64,000 bases of DNA from the NCBI RefSeq assembly GCF_000622325.1, contig NZ_JASE01000005.1, forward strand, positions 1,426,001-1,490,000, written 5' to 3'. This document shows positions 9,349 to 18,703 of the stretch, piece by piece. The stretch is from Sulfitobacter geojensis. GTDB taxonomy: Bacteria > Pseudomonadota > Alphaproteobacteria > Rhodobacterales > Rhodobacteraceae. The position numbers and the translations under genes are program-made. Within the stretch, counting starts at the first letter, position 1. Every line of letters starts with the position of its first letter. The notes under the pieces were generated by a model. That model saw nothing but the letters and a program-made list of their open reading frames with translations. It did no database searches and had not been told where the DNA came from.

Positions 9349-11544
9349 GTGAGCAGCCCAGAATTCTTTAACCACGGTGAACTGGTTGCGGTGATGAGCA
9401 CGCAACCCCTTGGCCGTGCACTGGATTACAAAGCGCCCGAAGGGGGCTGCCATCTGGGCGCGTTTGTCGAGGTGCCGCTGGGGCCGCGCAAGGTTTTAGG
9501 CGTGGTTTGGGGGCCGGGCAAAGGCGATTATGATCTGGCGAAAATCCGCCATGTGATCCGCGTTCTGGATGCCGCACCAATGCGCGGCGAGATGCGCAGC
9601 TTTCTGGAACGTGCAGCGGCCTACACATTGACGCCAATGCCCGCGATGCTGCGCCTTGCCACACGCGCACCGGGTTTGGGGGATACGCCGTCGATGCGCA
9701 AAGTTTACCGCCGCGGGACGGCGGAACCCAATAAAATGACCGATGCCAGACGGCGGGTGCTGGACACGCTGGATGAATATGGCGACCTGTCTTTCACGTT
9801 GAAAGAGTTGGCGGATATGGCGGGGGTGACTGCGTCCGTTGTGAAAGGGCTGGTGGCCCAAGACGCTGTGCGCGAAGAGGAATCACCGCGCGATGTGCCG
9901 TTCCTGCGCATGGACCCCGAGCTGCCCAGCAAAGAGTTGACGCAAGATCAGGCTGCGGCAGCTGCGGTTATGGACGAAGGGGTGCGTTCGGGCAAATACG
10001 GCACGACGCTGCTGCGCGGGGTGACCGGATCAGGCAAAACCGAAGTCTATCTGGAAGCTGTGGCCGCCGCCTTGCGCGCAGGGCGGCAGGCTCTGGTCTT
10101 GCTGCCGGAGATTGCGCTGACCGAGCAGTTTCTGGAACGGGTGCAGGAACGGTTCGGTGCCAAACCCGCTGAATGGCATTCCGGTGCAACGATGACCGAA
10201 CGTCGCAGGATCTGGCGCATGGTGGGACAAGGTCAGTGCCAAGTTGTGATCGGGGCGCGGTCGGCCCTGTTTTTGCCCTATCAGAATTTGGGCCTGATTG
10301 TGGTCGATGAGGAACATGACAGCTCTTACAAGCAGGAAGAGGGCGTGCTGTACAACGCCCGCGATATGGCCGTTTTGCGCGCAGCGATCTGTGGCGCGCA
10401 GGTGGTTCTGGCCAGTGCGACGCCTTCGCTGGAATCCTGGGCGAACGTGGAGGCGGGGAAGTATCGCCGGCTTGATCTGACATCGCGGTTTGGTCCGGCG
10501 GTGATGCCGCAGATGGGCGCGATTGACATGCGGGCGGAGGGGTTGAAAAGCGACCGGTGGGTTTCTCCCACCCTACAGGGTGAGGTGAACAAGCGTTTGG
10601 AGCGGGGAGAACAGGCGATGCTGTTCATCAACCGCCGTGGCTATGCGCCGATTACCTTGTGTCGGGCGTGCGGCCATCAGATCGGCTGTGACGATTGTGA
10701 TGCGCGGATGGTAGAACATCGTTTTCTAAAACGGCTGGTCTGTCATCAGTGCGGCGAAAGCAAACCGATGCCGGAGGCCTGTCCCAATTGCGAAGTCGAG
10801 GGCAAGCTGGCCCCTGTCGGGCCGGGGGTGGAGCGATTGGGCGAAGAAGCGGCCGAGATCTGGCCGGATGCAAAAATCGCGACGTTGAGTTCGGACATGT
10901 ACGGATCGGCGCGGGCGTTGAAGGCCGAAATCGCAGGGATTGCGCAAGGAGCCGCAGATATTGTGATTGGCACGCAACTGGTGGCCAAAGGGCATAACTT
11001 TCCAAACCTGACCCTCGTTGGTGTCATCGACGCCGACCTCGGATTGCAGGGGTCGGATTTGCGTGCGGCCGAGCGGACCTTTCAGCTGATGCGGCAGGTG
11101 GCGGGGCGCGCGGGTCGGGCAGAAGCGCCCGGTGCGGCTCTTTTGCAGACCTACCAGCCCGAGCATCCTGTAATCCGCGCCATTCTTGCAGGGGATGAGG
11201 AAACATTCTGGGCGGCGGAGGCGGCAGAGCGCAAGCAAGCGGGCGTGCCGCCCTACGGGCGCATGGCGGGGATTATTCTGAGCGGGCCAGACGTGGCGGC
11301 GGTATTTGAGGCGGGCAATCTGCTGGCGCGCAATGACGGGGCCTTGCGACGGATCGGCGCGCAGGTGTTCGGACCGGCACCGGCCCCGATCGCACGGGTG
11401 CGCGGGCGGCATCGGGTCAGGTTGCTGGTGAAGGCCGAAAAGTCGGCACCGTTGCAAGAGGCCTTGGCGGTTTGGGTGGCGCAGGTGCGGCTGAAGGGGG
11501 ATTTGCGTTTGGCCGTGGATATCGACCCGCAGAGTTTTTACTGA
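9349..11544 (+). CDS. priA: Primosomal protein N' (replication restart helicase PriA)
   Basis: A 731-residue superfamily-2 helicase that reloads the replisome at stalled forks. After an N-terminal DNA-binding domain come Walker A GVTGSGKTEVY near residue 225, DEEHD near 322 and SATPSLES near 358. Paired-cysteine zinc motifs follow at CRACGHQIGCDDCDARM near 440 and CHQCGESKPMPEACPNC near 465, and a GTQLVAKGHNFPNL block near 545. GTG at 9349 is the only reasonable start; the ATG at 9338 is in another frame and closes at once. It diverges from the transaldolase gene. Confidence 0.93.
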   Translation: MSSPEFFNHGELVAVMSTQPLGRALDYKAPEGGCHLGAFVEVPLGPRKVLGVVWGPGKGDYDLAKIRHVIRVLDAAPMRGEMRSFLERAAAYTLTPMPAMLRLATRAPGLGDTPSMRKVYRRGTAEPNKMTDARRRVLDTLDEYGDLSFTLKELADMAGVTASVVKGLVAQDAVREEESPRDVPFLRMDPELPSKELTQDQAAAAAVMDEGVRSGKYGTTLLRGVTGSGKTEVYLEAVAAALRAGRQALVLLPEIALTEQFLERVQERFGAKPAEWHSGATMTERRRIWRMVGQGQCQVVIGARSALFLPYQNLGLIVVDEEHDSSYKQEEGVLYNARDMAVLRAAICGAQVVLASATPSLESWANVEAGKYRRLDLTSRFGPAVMPQMGAIDMRAEGLKSDRWVSPTLQGEVNKRLERGEQAMLFINRRGYAPITLCRACGHQIGCDDCDARMVEHRFLKRLVCHQCGESKPMPEACPNCEVEGKLAPVGPGVERLGEEAAEIWPDAKIATLSSDMYGSARALKAEIAGIAQGAADIVIGTQLVAKGHNFPNLTLVGVIDADLGLQGSDLRAAERTFQLMRQVAGRAGRAEAPGAALLQTYQPEHPVIRAILAGDEETFWAAEAAERKQAGVPPYGRMAGIILSGPDVAAVFEAGNLLARNDGALRRIGAQVFGPAPAPIARVRGRHRVRLLVKAEKSAPLQEALAVWVAQVRLKGDLRLAVDIDPQSFY

Positions 11545-11754
11545 GGTCGCTTGGAAAATATTGCCGCTGCGATTTTGTGAGCGCGGTGCAGGGGCAAACG
11601 CTGGCGGGCGGCGCGCGCAGGGCGTGCGGACAGTATATAAGGCCAAAAAGAGGGGCAGTTGGTGCGGCGTTTTGGGGCCGCCTGTGCGCAGGGCGGTGAT
11701 GTGGCGGTGGTTTTCTGTATCGTCATTCTGCTGTGACGGGCGTAAGGGGGAAGG
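11545..11754 (+). other. Intergenic region priA-MFS
   Basis: About 210 bases with no convincing gene. A 65-codon open frame overlaps the MFS start and shows no recognisable protein. A purine-rich stretch just before 11755 can serve as ribosome binding site for the MFS gene. No clear terminator after priA was seen. Confidence 0.4.
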
Positions 11755-12987
11755 ATGACACAGTATATTTCCCTTGAGGAGGCGAAAGCCCTTCCGTTCT
11801 GGCGTAGGCCTGTTTCACTGCTGTTTCTGATGGCGCTGGCGATGCCGATCGCCTTTAACACCTGGTCTGCTTTGTTGAATAACTTCGTGATCGAGGTCGC
11901 GGATTTTGACGGGGCCGACATCGGGTTGTTGCACACGGTGCGTGAAATACCTGGGTTTCTGGCCGTTGGGGTGATTGCAATTATCATCTTTGTTCGTGAA
12001 CAGGTTTTGGGCTTGGTCGCGCTGGTGCTGCTTGGGGCCGCGACGGCTGTTACTGCATGGTTTCCATCAATGGGCGGTATTTTGACGATCACCATGCTCA
12101 GCTCAATCGGGTTTCATTACTATGAAACGGTGAATCAATCCTTGCAGCTGCAATGGCTCAAGATTGAAGACGCACCGCGCATGTTGGGCTGGCTTTTGGC
12201 GACGGGGTCTTTTGCTACGCTGCTTGCTTATCTGGCGATTATGGCGCTTTGGGAGACCTTGAGTCTATCTTATAATATTGTCTATCTGGCTGGCGGTGGC
12301 GTTACGGTGGTTATCGCGCTTTTTGCCATGGTGGCCTATCCGCAGTTCGAGGCCCCCACGCCGCAGAATAAAACCATGGTGCTGAGACGCCGCTATTGGC
12401 TTTATTACGCATTGCAATTCATGGGGGGCGCGCGGCGACAGATTTTCGTGGTTTTCGCGGGTTTTATGATGGTCGAGCGGTTCGGCTATGAAGTGCATGA
12501 AATCACCACGCTTTATCTGATCAACCTTGTGGCCAACATTTTTATTGCGCCCCTGATGGGCCGCGCGGTGGGGTATTTTGGCGAGCGCCGCACGCTGGGA
12601 TTTGAATATATCGGGCTGGTGCTGGTGTTTCTCAGCTATGGCGGGGTGTATTATCTGGGCTGGGGCGTTGTGGTCGCTGCGATGCTCTATGTGCTGGATC
12701 ATATGTTTTTCGGGCTGGCGATGGCGCAGAAAACCTACTTTCAAAAGATTGCGGACCCGGCGGATATTGCACCGACGGCGGCTGTTGCCTTTACCATCAA
12801 TCACATCGCAGCGGTGTTTTTGCCTGTGGGATTGGGCCTGCTTTGGTTGGTTTCGCCGGCGGCAGTGTTTTTTCTGGCGGCAGGGATGGCGGCGGTTTCT
12901 TTTGCGCTTGCGATGCTGATCCCGCGCCATCCGACACGGGGCAACGAGACGATATTCAGCGCGGGCTTGCCGCAGGCGGCGCAGTAA
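11755..12987 (+). CDS. MFS transporter
   Basis: A 410-residue polytopic membrane protein with about twelve hydrophobic segments, consistent with the major facilitator superfamily. Segments alternate with short basic loops such as MVLRRRYW near 213 and GERRTLG near 280; RETIF-type exact substrate motifs are lacking. Loop 2 carries HTVREIPGF near 63, and IGFHYYETVNQSLQLQWL near 120 is unusually polar for a helix and may line the pore. The substrate is unknown. It lies one base before the MATE gene and is probably cotranscribed with it and prmA. Confidence 0.75.
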   Translation: MTQYISLEEAKALPFWRRPVSLLFLMALAMPIAFNTWSALLNNFVIEVADFDGADIGLLHTVREIPGFLAVGVIAIIIFVREQVLGLVALVLLGAATAVTAWFPSMGGILTITMLSSIGFHYYETVNQSLQLQWLKIEDAPRMLGWLLATGSFATLLAYLAIMALWETLSLSYNIVYLAGGGVTVVIALFAMVAYPQFEAPTPQNKTMVLRRRYWLYYALQFMGGARRQIFVVFAGFMMVERFGYEVHEITTLYLINLVANIFIAPLMGRAVGYFGERRTLGFEYIGLVLVFLSYGGVYYLGWGVVVAAMLYVLDHMFFGLAMAQKTYFQKIADPADIAPTAAVAFTINHIAAVFLPVGLGLLWLVSPAAVFFLAAGMAAVSFALAMLIPRHPTRGNETIFSAGLPQAAQ

Positions 12988-12988
12988 C

Positions 12989-14380
12989 ATGGAGCCGGGC
13001 CGCTTTTTGAGCGGTGGCACCATGGGGCATGTGGTGCGGATGACGGCCACCGGTGCCATGGGTATTACTTTTGTTTTTCTTGTTGATGCGGCGAACCTGT
13101 TCTGGATCAGCCAGCTGGGCGATCCGCAACTGGTTGCGGCCATCGGGTTTGCCTATGCCGTGCAGTTCTTTTCGGTCTCCATCGCGGTGGGGTTGATGAT
13201 TGCCGCCACTGCGGTGATTTCGCGCAGCATCGGCATGGGAAATCGGGATCAAGCGCGCCGGCAAGCGGGCGCGGGGGGTGTGATTTCCGTCACTATCCTG
13301 ACCTGCGTAATCGCGCTGATTGTCGGCTTTAGGCATCAACTTATAGGGTTCGCGGGGGCCGAGGGAGAAACCGCGCGGTTGGCGGCGCGGTATCTGTCGA
13401 TCACCATTCCTTCGCTTATTCCCATGTCCGCAGCGCTGGTGTTGTCAGGTGCCTTGCGCGCTGATGGTTATGGGGCCAAGGCCATGTATATCACACTGTT
13501 TTCCGGTGTGGTGTTGATGCTGATTGATCCGGTTCTGATCTTCTGGATGGGTTTGGAGCTGGACGGGGCGGCCATCGGGCTGGTGCTGTTTCGCTTTTGC
13601 TTGCTGGGGCTGGCTGTGTTCTTTGCGGTAATCCAGATGAAGCTGGTCGACCGCCCGACGTGTCAGACATTGCGCAACATTGCGGGGCCGTTTTTGATGG
13701 TTGCGGGACCGGCGATTGCGACCCAGATGTCGACACCTGCGGGGAATTACCTGCTTACGATCGTAATGGCGCAATTTGGCGATGCCGCGATGGCGGCCTG
13801 GGCAGTGATCGGGCGGCTGACGGTTGTGGTCTTTGGCGGTGTTTTTGCCTTGTCCGGGGCCATTGGCGGAATCTTTGGACAGAACTACGGTGCCGGCCAA
13901 ATGGCGCGTGTGCGCAGTACCTACCGTGATGCGTTGATCTTTTGCTTTATATACACGCTGGTCGCTTGGGCGCTGATGCTTTTGGCGACGCCTTATATCA
14001 TTACCGCCTTTGGCCTGACTGGGGTGGGGGTTGATGTGTTGCGATCCTTTACCCTGGTTGGCGTCGGTGGGTTCGTGTTCATCGGGGCGCTATTTGTATC
14101 GAACGCAGCCTTCAACAATCTGGGGCGGCCCTCGCGCTCGACCTTGGTCAACTGGACCAAAGACGGCGTGCTAAGTTATCCTGCAGCGGCGGCGCTGACG
14201 GGCATGTTCGGCGCCACCGGGGTGATCTACGGACAGGCGCTTGCGGGCGGTGTGATGGGCGTTATCGCCGCGACATGGGGCTGGTTCTATGTAAAAGGGC
14301 TGCACAACCCGGACAGTCCGGCCCTTGACCCTGTGCCGCCACGCGCCTACCCGAACCCAGACAAACACCGGAGACGATAA
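12989..14380 (+). CDS. MATE family efflux transporter
   Basis: A 463-residue integral membrane protein with about twelve transmembrane segments in two halves. Family-like features are DAANLFWISQLGDPQLVAAIGFA near residue 30 and, in the second half, IGRLTVVVFGGVFALSGAIGGIFGQNYGAG near 290, resembling the NorM-type AxxxxxGqnxGAG loop. MATE proteins export cationic compounds in exchange for Na+ or H+. The start at 12989 follows the MFS stop after one base, and its TAA shares one base with the prmA ATG (TAATG), so translation is coupled. Confidence 0.87.
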   Translation: MEPGRFLSGGTMGHVVRMTATGAMGITFVFLVDAANLFWISQLGDPQLVAAIGFAYAVQFFSVSIAVGLMIAATAVISRSIGMGNRDQARRQAGAGGVISVTILTCVIALIVGFRHQLIGFAGAEGETARLAARYLSITIPSLIPMSAALVLSGALRADGYGAKAMYITLFSGVVLMLIDPVLIFWMGLELDGAAIGLVLFRFCLLGLAVFFAVIQMKLVDRPTCQTLRNIAGPFLMVAGPAIATQMSTPAGNYLLTIVMAQFGDAAMAAWAVIGRLTVVVFGGVFALSGAIGGIFGQNYGAGQMARVRSTYRDALIFCFIYTLVAWALMLLATPYIITAFGLTGVGVDVLRSFTLVGVGGFVFIGALFVSNAAFNNLGRPSRSTLVNWTKDGVLSYPAAAALTGMFGATGVIYGQALAGGVMGVIAATWGWFYVKGLHNPDSPALDPVPPRAYPNPDKHRRR

Positions 14381-15252
14381 TGACCACATTTACCGCACTG
14401 ACCACACTTGAGGGCCGCGACTCCGCATATGCGCTGGGCGACGCGATGGAGCGGTTGACGCCGGAACCCACAGGCGTGGGCGTTTTCGAGATGGAAGACG
14501 GGTCGGGCCTGTGGGAAGTCGGCGGCTATTTCGAGGACGCGCCGGACGAGACCGCACTGGCGGTCCTGTCCGCAGCAATGGGCGCAAAGCCTTTTGTTGT
14601 GTCACAATTACCGGAAACCGATTGGGTTGCGCATGTGCGCCGTGAACTGGCACCGGTCGAGGCGGGACGTTTCTTTGTCTATGGGTCGCATGACGCGGAT
14701 AAGGTGCCCGACGATTGCGAACCCTTGTTGATCGAGGCCGCGATGGCATTCGGTACGGGGCATCATGGCACGACGCTGGGTTGCTTGCGCGCTTTGGACC
14801 GGCTGGCGACAGACGGGTTTGCCGGCAAGCATGTGGTTGACGTGGGTTGCGGTACCGCCGTGCTGGCGATGGCGGCGGCGCGGATCTGGCCCGAAACCGT
14901 GCTGGCCAGCGATATCGACGAGGTCGCAGTAGAGGTTGCACAAGCCAATGTCACAGCCAACGGGTTGGACGGACGGGTTGAATGTGTCGAGGCGGCAGGC
15001 TTTGATCATACGCAACTTGCAGCAGCGGCCCCGTTTGATCTGGTGTTCGCGAATATCCTCAAGGGGCCATTGATCGCTTTGGCACCGGATATGGCCGCAG
15101 CATTGCAGCCCGGGGGCTATGCGATTCTGTCCGGTATTTTAAATGAACAGGCTGACGAGGTGATTGAGGTTTATGCACGATCCGGCGTCAATCTTATGCA
15201 CCGTGAAAGCATTGTTGACTGGACGACGCTCACGCTTCAAAAAAAGACCTAA
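14380..15252 (+). CDS. prmA: Ribosomal protein L11 methyltransferase PrmA
   Basis: A 290-residue SAM-dependent methyltransferase that trimethylates L11. It has IEAAMAFGTGHHGTTLGCL near residue 118, the SAM-binding VVDVGCGTAVLAMAAARIW near 152, acidic motif II ASDIDEVAVEVA near 175 and the post-motif NILKGPLIALAPDM near 225. The ATG shares a base with the MATE stop. Downstream, a short AGACCT/AGGTCT inverted repeat follows the stop but is too weak to call a terminator. Confidence 0.92.
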   Translation: MTTFTALTTLEGRDSAYALGDAMERLTPEPTGVGVFEMEDGSGLWEVGGYFEDAPDETALAVLSAAMGAKPFVVSQLPETDWVAHVRRELAPVEAGRFFVYGSHDADKVPDDCEPLLIEAAMAFGTGHHGTTLGCLRALDRLATDGFAGKHVVDVGCGTAVLAMAAARIWPETVLASDIDEVAVEVAQANVTANGLDGRVECVEAAGFDHTQLAAAAPFDLVFANILKGPLIALAPDMAAALQPGGYAILSGILNEQADEVIEVYARSGVNLMHRESIVDWTTLTLQKKT

Positions 15253-15365
15253 ATTGAGGGGTTTTTAAGGTCTATTTGAGGCAGTTGCCCAGATTTCGCC
15301 ACATTCTTTGGCTAATACTTTCTTAACAACGGTGGGGGCCGATTGTTAAATGAGAGACTGCTGCC

Positions 15366-15719
15366 ATGCGGGTTGAGAACCACGACCACTTTGTAAATCG
15401 CCTGACTTCACTTGGGCGTAAGCATCAGAAAATGACACATGGTTACACGACAAAGGTCGGCAAGGATGGCTTGATCGTTGTGAAACCGAAACGTCGTCCT
15501 GCGCGGGGCGGCGGGGCAATCAAGCTGGTTGCGCTGGCGGTAATCGGCCTGATCGGGTTCAAAGCCTTTGCATTGGTTTCTGTCGGTCCGGTGACCTACA
15601 ATGAACGTCTGGCCAAGCTTGAAGGCGGTACAGTGATTGAACAGGTCGGTGCCAAGGCGCTTGCCATTGATCCAGTGACCGAAGTAATTGCCGGTTCTGT
15701 CGGCCCGACGCTGCGTTAA
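15366..15719 (+). CDS. Small protein with one membrane segment, unknown function
   Basis: A 117-residue protein with a basic N-terminus (GLIVVKPKRRPARGGG near residue 38), one hydrophobic helix (LVALAVIGLIGFKAFALVSVG near 52-72) and a C-terminal part with YNERLAKLEGG. I do not recognise a named family; the style is that of conserved Rhodobacteraceae hypothetical proteins. An internal ATG at 15432 (MTHGYTTK) is an alternative start. A strong terminator lies 69 bases after the stop. Confidence 0.65.
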   Translation: MRVENHDHFVNRLTSLGRKHQKMTHGYTTKVGKDGLIVVKPKRRPARGGGAIKLVALAVIGLIGFKAFALVSVGPVTYNERLAKLEGGTVIEQVGAKALAIDPVTEVIAGSVGPTLR

Positions 15720-15788
15720 GAATTCAAACCGGTCTGCATGCGGATGCTGACCGGTACATCACCCGGGTTTGCTTTCTTGAAAGCATAA

Positions 15789-15824
15789 AAAAGCCGCGCT
15801 TCTGAGGGTCAGAGCGCGGCTTTT
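15789..15824. terminator. Bidirectional rho-independent terminator
   Basis: Twelve-base perfect inverted repeat AAAAGCCGCGCT / AGCGCGGCTTTT with a 12-base loop. A-rich and T-rich ends make it work in either direction. It sits between the plus-strand small membrane protein and the minus-strand DUF1127 gene, so it probably ends both transcripts. Confidence 0.85.
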
Positions 15825-15897
15825 GGTTGTCCATATTCCAACATCATCGGAACGGCGTCAGCGCAACGCGGCAGATCAGCTCTGCCGCGGGGCTGGT

Positions 15898-16107
15898 TTA
15901 GCGGAAGAAGTTTGTCTGTGCGACGGCGTCGATGTCGCCACGGACCAGACCAATATCGTCCAGCTCGCGGTCGGACAGGGAAGACAGGGCGCTGCGTGTA
16001 ACGCGGGAGTCATTCCATGCGACAACAGCAGAAATGCTGCGTGTGATGAAGGATGAAACGGCTGATGTGGAGCCGTATACGGGGCGGGATGTGTCGAAAG
16101 CTGCCAT
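15898..16107 (-). CDS. DUF1127 domain small protein
   Basis: A 69-residue protein. The C-terminal half SRVTRSALSSLSDRELDDIGLVRGDI is the DUF1127 (YjiS-like) arginine-containing motif L..L(S/D)..(E/M)L.DIG(L/I)..(D/S).. known from small alphaproteobacterial proteins, some of which influence phosphate/carbon metabolism and RNA turnover. The ATG is preceded by an AAAGGA ribosome site. It is transcribed away from ruvC and ends toward the strong terminator at 15789-15824. Confidence 0.85.
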   Translation of the reverse strand: MAAFDTSRPVYGSTSAVSSFITRSISAVVAWNDSRVTRSALSSLSDRELDDIGLVRGDIDAVAQTNFFR

Positions 16108-16439
16108 GTGAGCCGTCCTTTTGTGAGTATGTTATGCTGATTTTCTCAGCGGTATGAGCGGCAAATAGGCGGTAAATAAAAACCGTACAATGCCCGTAGC
16201 TGCATGTGTGATCTGCGTCTGGTGCATAGGTGGAAATTAAGGTTAACCCGCGTAAAATTAAGGAAAAATTGCGACCCGTCTCATGTCGCTTTTGGCACGG
16301 AAGAGGGCGAAAAGCGTCACCGATGTCCGGTTGCGACAAGGTGCGTGTCGCAAACAGGCATTGCGACTAGGGCTTGGCGGATGTTCGCGTTTCGTGCTAA
16401 TGCATCAAAAAAGCAACAAAAAAGATCGAGAGCAGGGCG
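16108..16439. promoter_or_regulatory. Divergent intergenic region upstream of ruvCAB and DUF1127 gene
   Basis: A 332-base region without a credible gene; open frames here are short and lack homology or ribosome sites. It contains four copies of TTGCGAC or its complement (16269, 16331, 16347, 16361), two forming an inverted repeat TTGCGACA-7 bases-TGTCGCAA at 16331-16353. At 16383-16397, GTTC-N7-GTGC differs by one base from the alphaproteobacterial LexA box GTTC-N7-GTTC, which would fit SOS control of ruvCAB. Both are candidates only; exact promoters could not be placed. Confidence 0.4.
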
Positions 16440-16949
16440 ATGATGCGAATAATCGGCATTGATCCGGGGTTACGTAACCTTGGCTGGGGGGTGATTGATG
16501 TGGATGGCAACCGACTCAGCCATGTTGCCAATGGCGTATGCCAGTCCCAAGGAGATGAACCGCTGGCGCAACGTCTGCTTGATCTGCATCAGCAGCTGAC
16601 ACAGGTTTTCGCGACCTATCAACCGGTATCGGCAGCGATTGAACAGACCTTTGTGAACAAGGACGGGGCAGGAACGCTAAAACTGGGGCAGGCGCGCGGC
16701 ATTGCGATGCTGGTGCCCGCACAGGCGGGGTTGCCTGTGGGGGAATATGCCCCCAACAAAATCAAGAAAACGGTCGTCGGCGCGGGCCATGCGGACAAAC
16801 AGCAGGTTGCGCATATGGTTAAAGTGCAATTGCCCGGTGTCGTGTTGAACGGACCGGACGCAACAGACGCTTTGGCCATTGCCATCTGTCATGCGCATCA
16901 CGGCGGGGCCAGTTCACTGGCGGCAGCAGTAGCGAGGGCAAGCGCATGA
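16440..16949 (+). CDS. ruvC: Crossover junction endodeoxyribonuclease RuvC
   Basis: A 169-residue RNase H-fold resolvase that cuts Holliday junctions. The acidic active-site positions are visible: Asp in [14 protein letters not shown] near residue 8, Glu in AAIEQTF near 68, and the C-terminal pair in [17 protein letters not shown] near 140. Either of two adjacent ATG codons (16440, 16443) could be used. The stop overlaps ruvA (ATGA). Confidence 0.93.
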   Translation: MMRIIGIDPGLRNLGWGVIDVDGNRLSHVANGVCQSQGDEPLAQRLLDLHQQLTQVFATYQPVSAAIEQTFVNKDGAGTLKLGQARGIAMLVPAQAGLPVGEYAPNKIKKTVVGAGHADKQQVAHMVKVQLPGVVLNGPDATDALAIAICHAHHGGASSLAAAVARASA

Positions 16950-17608
16950 TTGGAAAGATTACCGGACGGATCGAGTATCGTGCATTGGATCATCTGCTGA
17001 TTGACGTGCGCGGTGTCGGGTATCTGGTGTATTGTTCGGAGCGCACGCTTGCGGCACTTCCCGCTGTGGGCGAGGTGACCGCGCTTTATACGGATCTGGT
17101 GGTGCGTGAAGATCTGATGCAACTTTTCGGTTTCCAGACCTTGGTTGAGAAAGAATGGCACCGCTTGCTGACCTCGGTGCAGGGGATCGGGGCCAAGGCA
17201 TCCTTGGCAATCCTGGGCGCACTTGGACCGGACGGTGTCAGCCGCGCAATTGCGCTGGGGGACTGGAACGCGGTGAAGGCGGCCAAAGGTGTAGGTCCGA
17301 AGATTGCGCAGCGGGTTGTGCTTGACTTGAAAGACAAGGCACCAAGTGTGATGGCCATGTCTGGCACTTTGGTCGAGGCGCAAGGAGAGGTCGAGGCCGA
17401 AGTGCTGGAGCCGATCACACCGGTGAAACGCGCAGCATCCGCACCGAACGCGTCAGCGCAGGCGGAAGCCATGTCGGCGCTGGGCAATCTGGGCTACAGT
17501 CCCGGTGACGCGGCGGCCGCGGTGGCACAGGCGGCAGGCGAGGCGCCAGATGCAGAAACCCCCGCACTTATTCGCGCCGCGTTGAAACTACTGGCTCCCA
17601 AAGGGTAG
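16946..17608 (+). CDS. ruvA: Holliday junction helicase subunit RuvA
   Basis: A 220-residue junction-recognition subunit of the RuvAB branch-migration motor. It begins [11 protein letters not shown], with helix-hairpin-helix motifs in [18 protein letters not shown] near residue 73 and [20 protein letters not shown] near 108. The C-terminal domain III that contacts RuvB is seen as [22 protein letters not shown] near 170. It overlaps ruvC by four bases; ruvB follows after 48 bases. Confidence 0.94.
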   Translation: MIGKITGRIEYRALDHLLIDVRGVGYLVYCSERTLAALPAVGEVTALYTDLVVREDLMQLFGFQTLVEKEWHRLLTSVQGIGAKASLAILGALGPDGVSRAIALGDWNAVKAAKGVGPKIAQRVVLDLKDKAPSVMAMSGTLVEAQGEVEAEVLEPITPVKRAASAPNASAQAEAMSALGNLGYSPGDAAAAVAQAAGEAPDAETPALIRAALKLLAPKG

Positions 17609-17656
17609 GGTGCGCTCATCAAGCCCTGACGGGTTTTCTTCGCCTAAAGGATAATC

Positions 17657-18676
17657 GTGACCGAAATTGACCCCACCGTGCGGCCTGACCCGATGCCGGA
17701 AGACTTTGACCGCGCATTGCGACCGCAATTGCTGTCCGAATTCGTCGGGCAAGCCGAGGCGCGATCAAATCTGGCCGTGTTCATCCAATCCGCCAAGCAG
17801 CGCGGCGAAGCGATGGACCATACTTTGTTTCACGGCCCCCCCGGTTTGGGGAAAACGACTTTGGCGCAGATCATGTCGCGCGAATTGGGGGTGGGGTTTC
17901 GCATGACCTCCGGCCCCGTGCTGGCCAAGGCAGGCGATCTGGCGGCGATCCTGACAAATCTCGAAGCGCGCGATGTGTTGTTCATCGACGAAATTCACCG
18001 GTTGAATCCAGCGGTGGAAGAGGTGCTGTATCCGGCGCTGGAAGATTTTGAGCTGGATCTGGTAATCGGCGAGGGGCCTGCCGCACGCACCGTGCGCATT
18101 GAATTGCAGCCCTTTACACTGGTTGGTGCCACCACCCGCATGGGCCTTTTGACGACGCCGTTGCGCGACCGCTTCGGCATTCCGACAAGGTTGCAGTTTT
18201 ACACCGAAGACGAGTTGTTCATCATCGTGGACCGGAACGCGCGCAAACTGGGTGCCCCTGCCGATGAGGGTGGTGCGCGCGAGATCGCCAAGCGGGCGCG
18301 CGGCACGCCGCGGATTGCCGGACGGCTGTTGCGCCGTGTGGTGGATTTTGCCGTTGTTGAGGGCAACGGGCACGTGACCCGCGAACTGGCGGATATGGCG
18401 CTGACGCGTCTGGGGGTGGATCATCTGGGGCTGGATGGTGCGGACCGGCGGTACCTGCGTCTGATCGCAGAGAATTATCAGGGCGGACCGGTCGGGATTG
18501 AAACCATGTCTGCAGCTTTGAGTGAATCGCGTGATGCGTTAGAGGAAGTCATCGAGCCGTTCCTGCTGCAGCAGGGGTTGATCCAGCGCACCCCGCGCGG
18601 GCGGATGTTGGCACAGAAGGCATGGACCCATTTGGGCATGACCCCGCCAAAGTCGCAGAGCGATTTGTTCGGATGA
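17657..18676 (+). CDS. ruvB: Holliday junction helicase ATPase RuvB
   Basis: A 339-residue AAA+ motor for branch migration. It shows the family's start [11 protein letters not shown] near residue 20, Walker [13 protein letters not shown] near 59, Walker [11 protein letters not shown] near 107, sensor [11 protein letters not shown] near 150, the RDRFGI arginine-finger region and the winged-helix end [16 protein letters not shown]. The start is GTG at 17657, preceded by an AAAGGA ribosome site. Confidence 0.95.
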   Translation: MTEIDPTVRPDPMPEDFDRALRPQLLSEFVGQAEARSNLAVFIQSAKQRGEAMDHTLFHGPPGLGKTTLAQIMSRELGVGFRMTSGPVLAKAGDLAAILTNLEARDVLFIDEIHRLNPAVEEVLYPALEDFELDLVIGEGPAARTVRIELQPFTLVGATTRMGLLTTPLRDRFGIPTRLQFYTEDELFIIVDRNARKLGAPADEGGAREIAKRARGTPRIAGRLLRRVVDFAVVEGNGHVTRELADMALTRLGVDHLGLDGADRRYLRLIAENYQGGPVGIETMSAALSESRDALEEVIEPFLLQQGLIQRTPRGRMLAQKAWTHLGMTPPKSQSDLFG

Positions 18677-18703
18677 TCTGTTGGTTGTGAGTTTAAGGGC
18701 AAA

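Noticed and set aside
10726..11646. A 306-codon open frame antisense to priA
   Set aside because: It overlaps priA entirely except its end, is Arg/Pro-rich and has no ribosome site or recognisable domain.
11561..11758. A 65-codon frame before the MFS gene
   Set aside because: It overlaps the MFS start codon, is Arg/Gly/Cys-rich and lacks similarity to any family I know.
16204..16443. A 79-codon plus-strand frame upstream of ruvC
   Set aside because: It overlaps the ruvC start in another frame, is basic and lacks any domain; the region looks regulatory.
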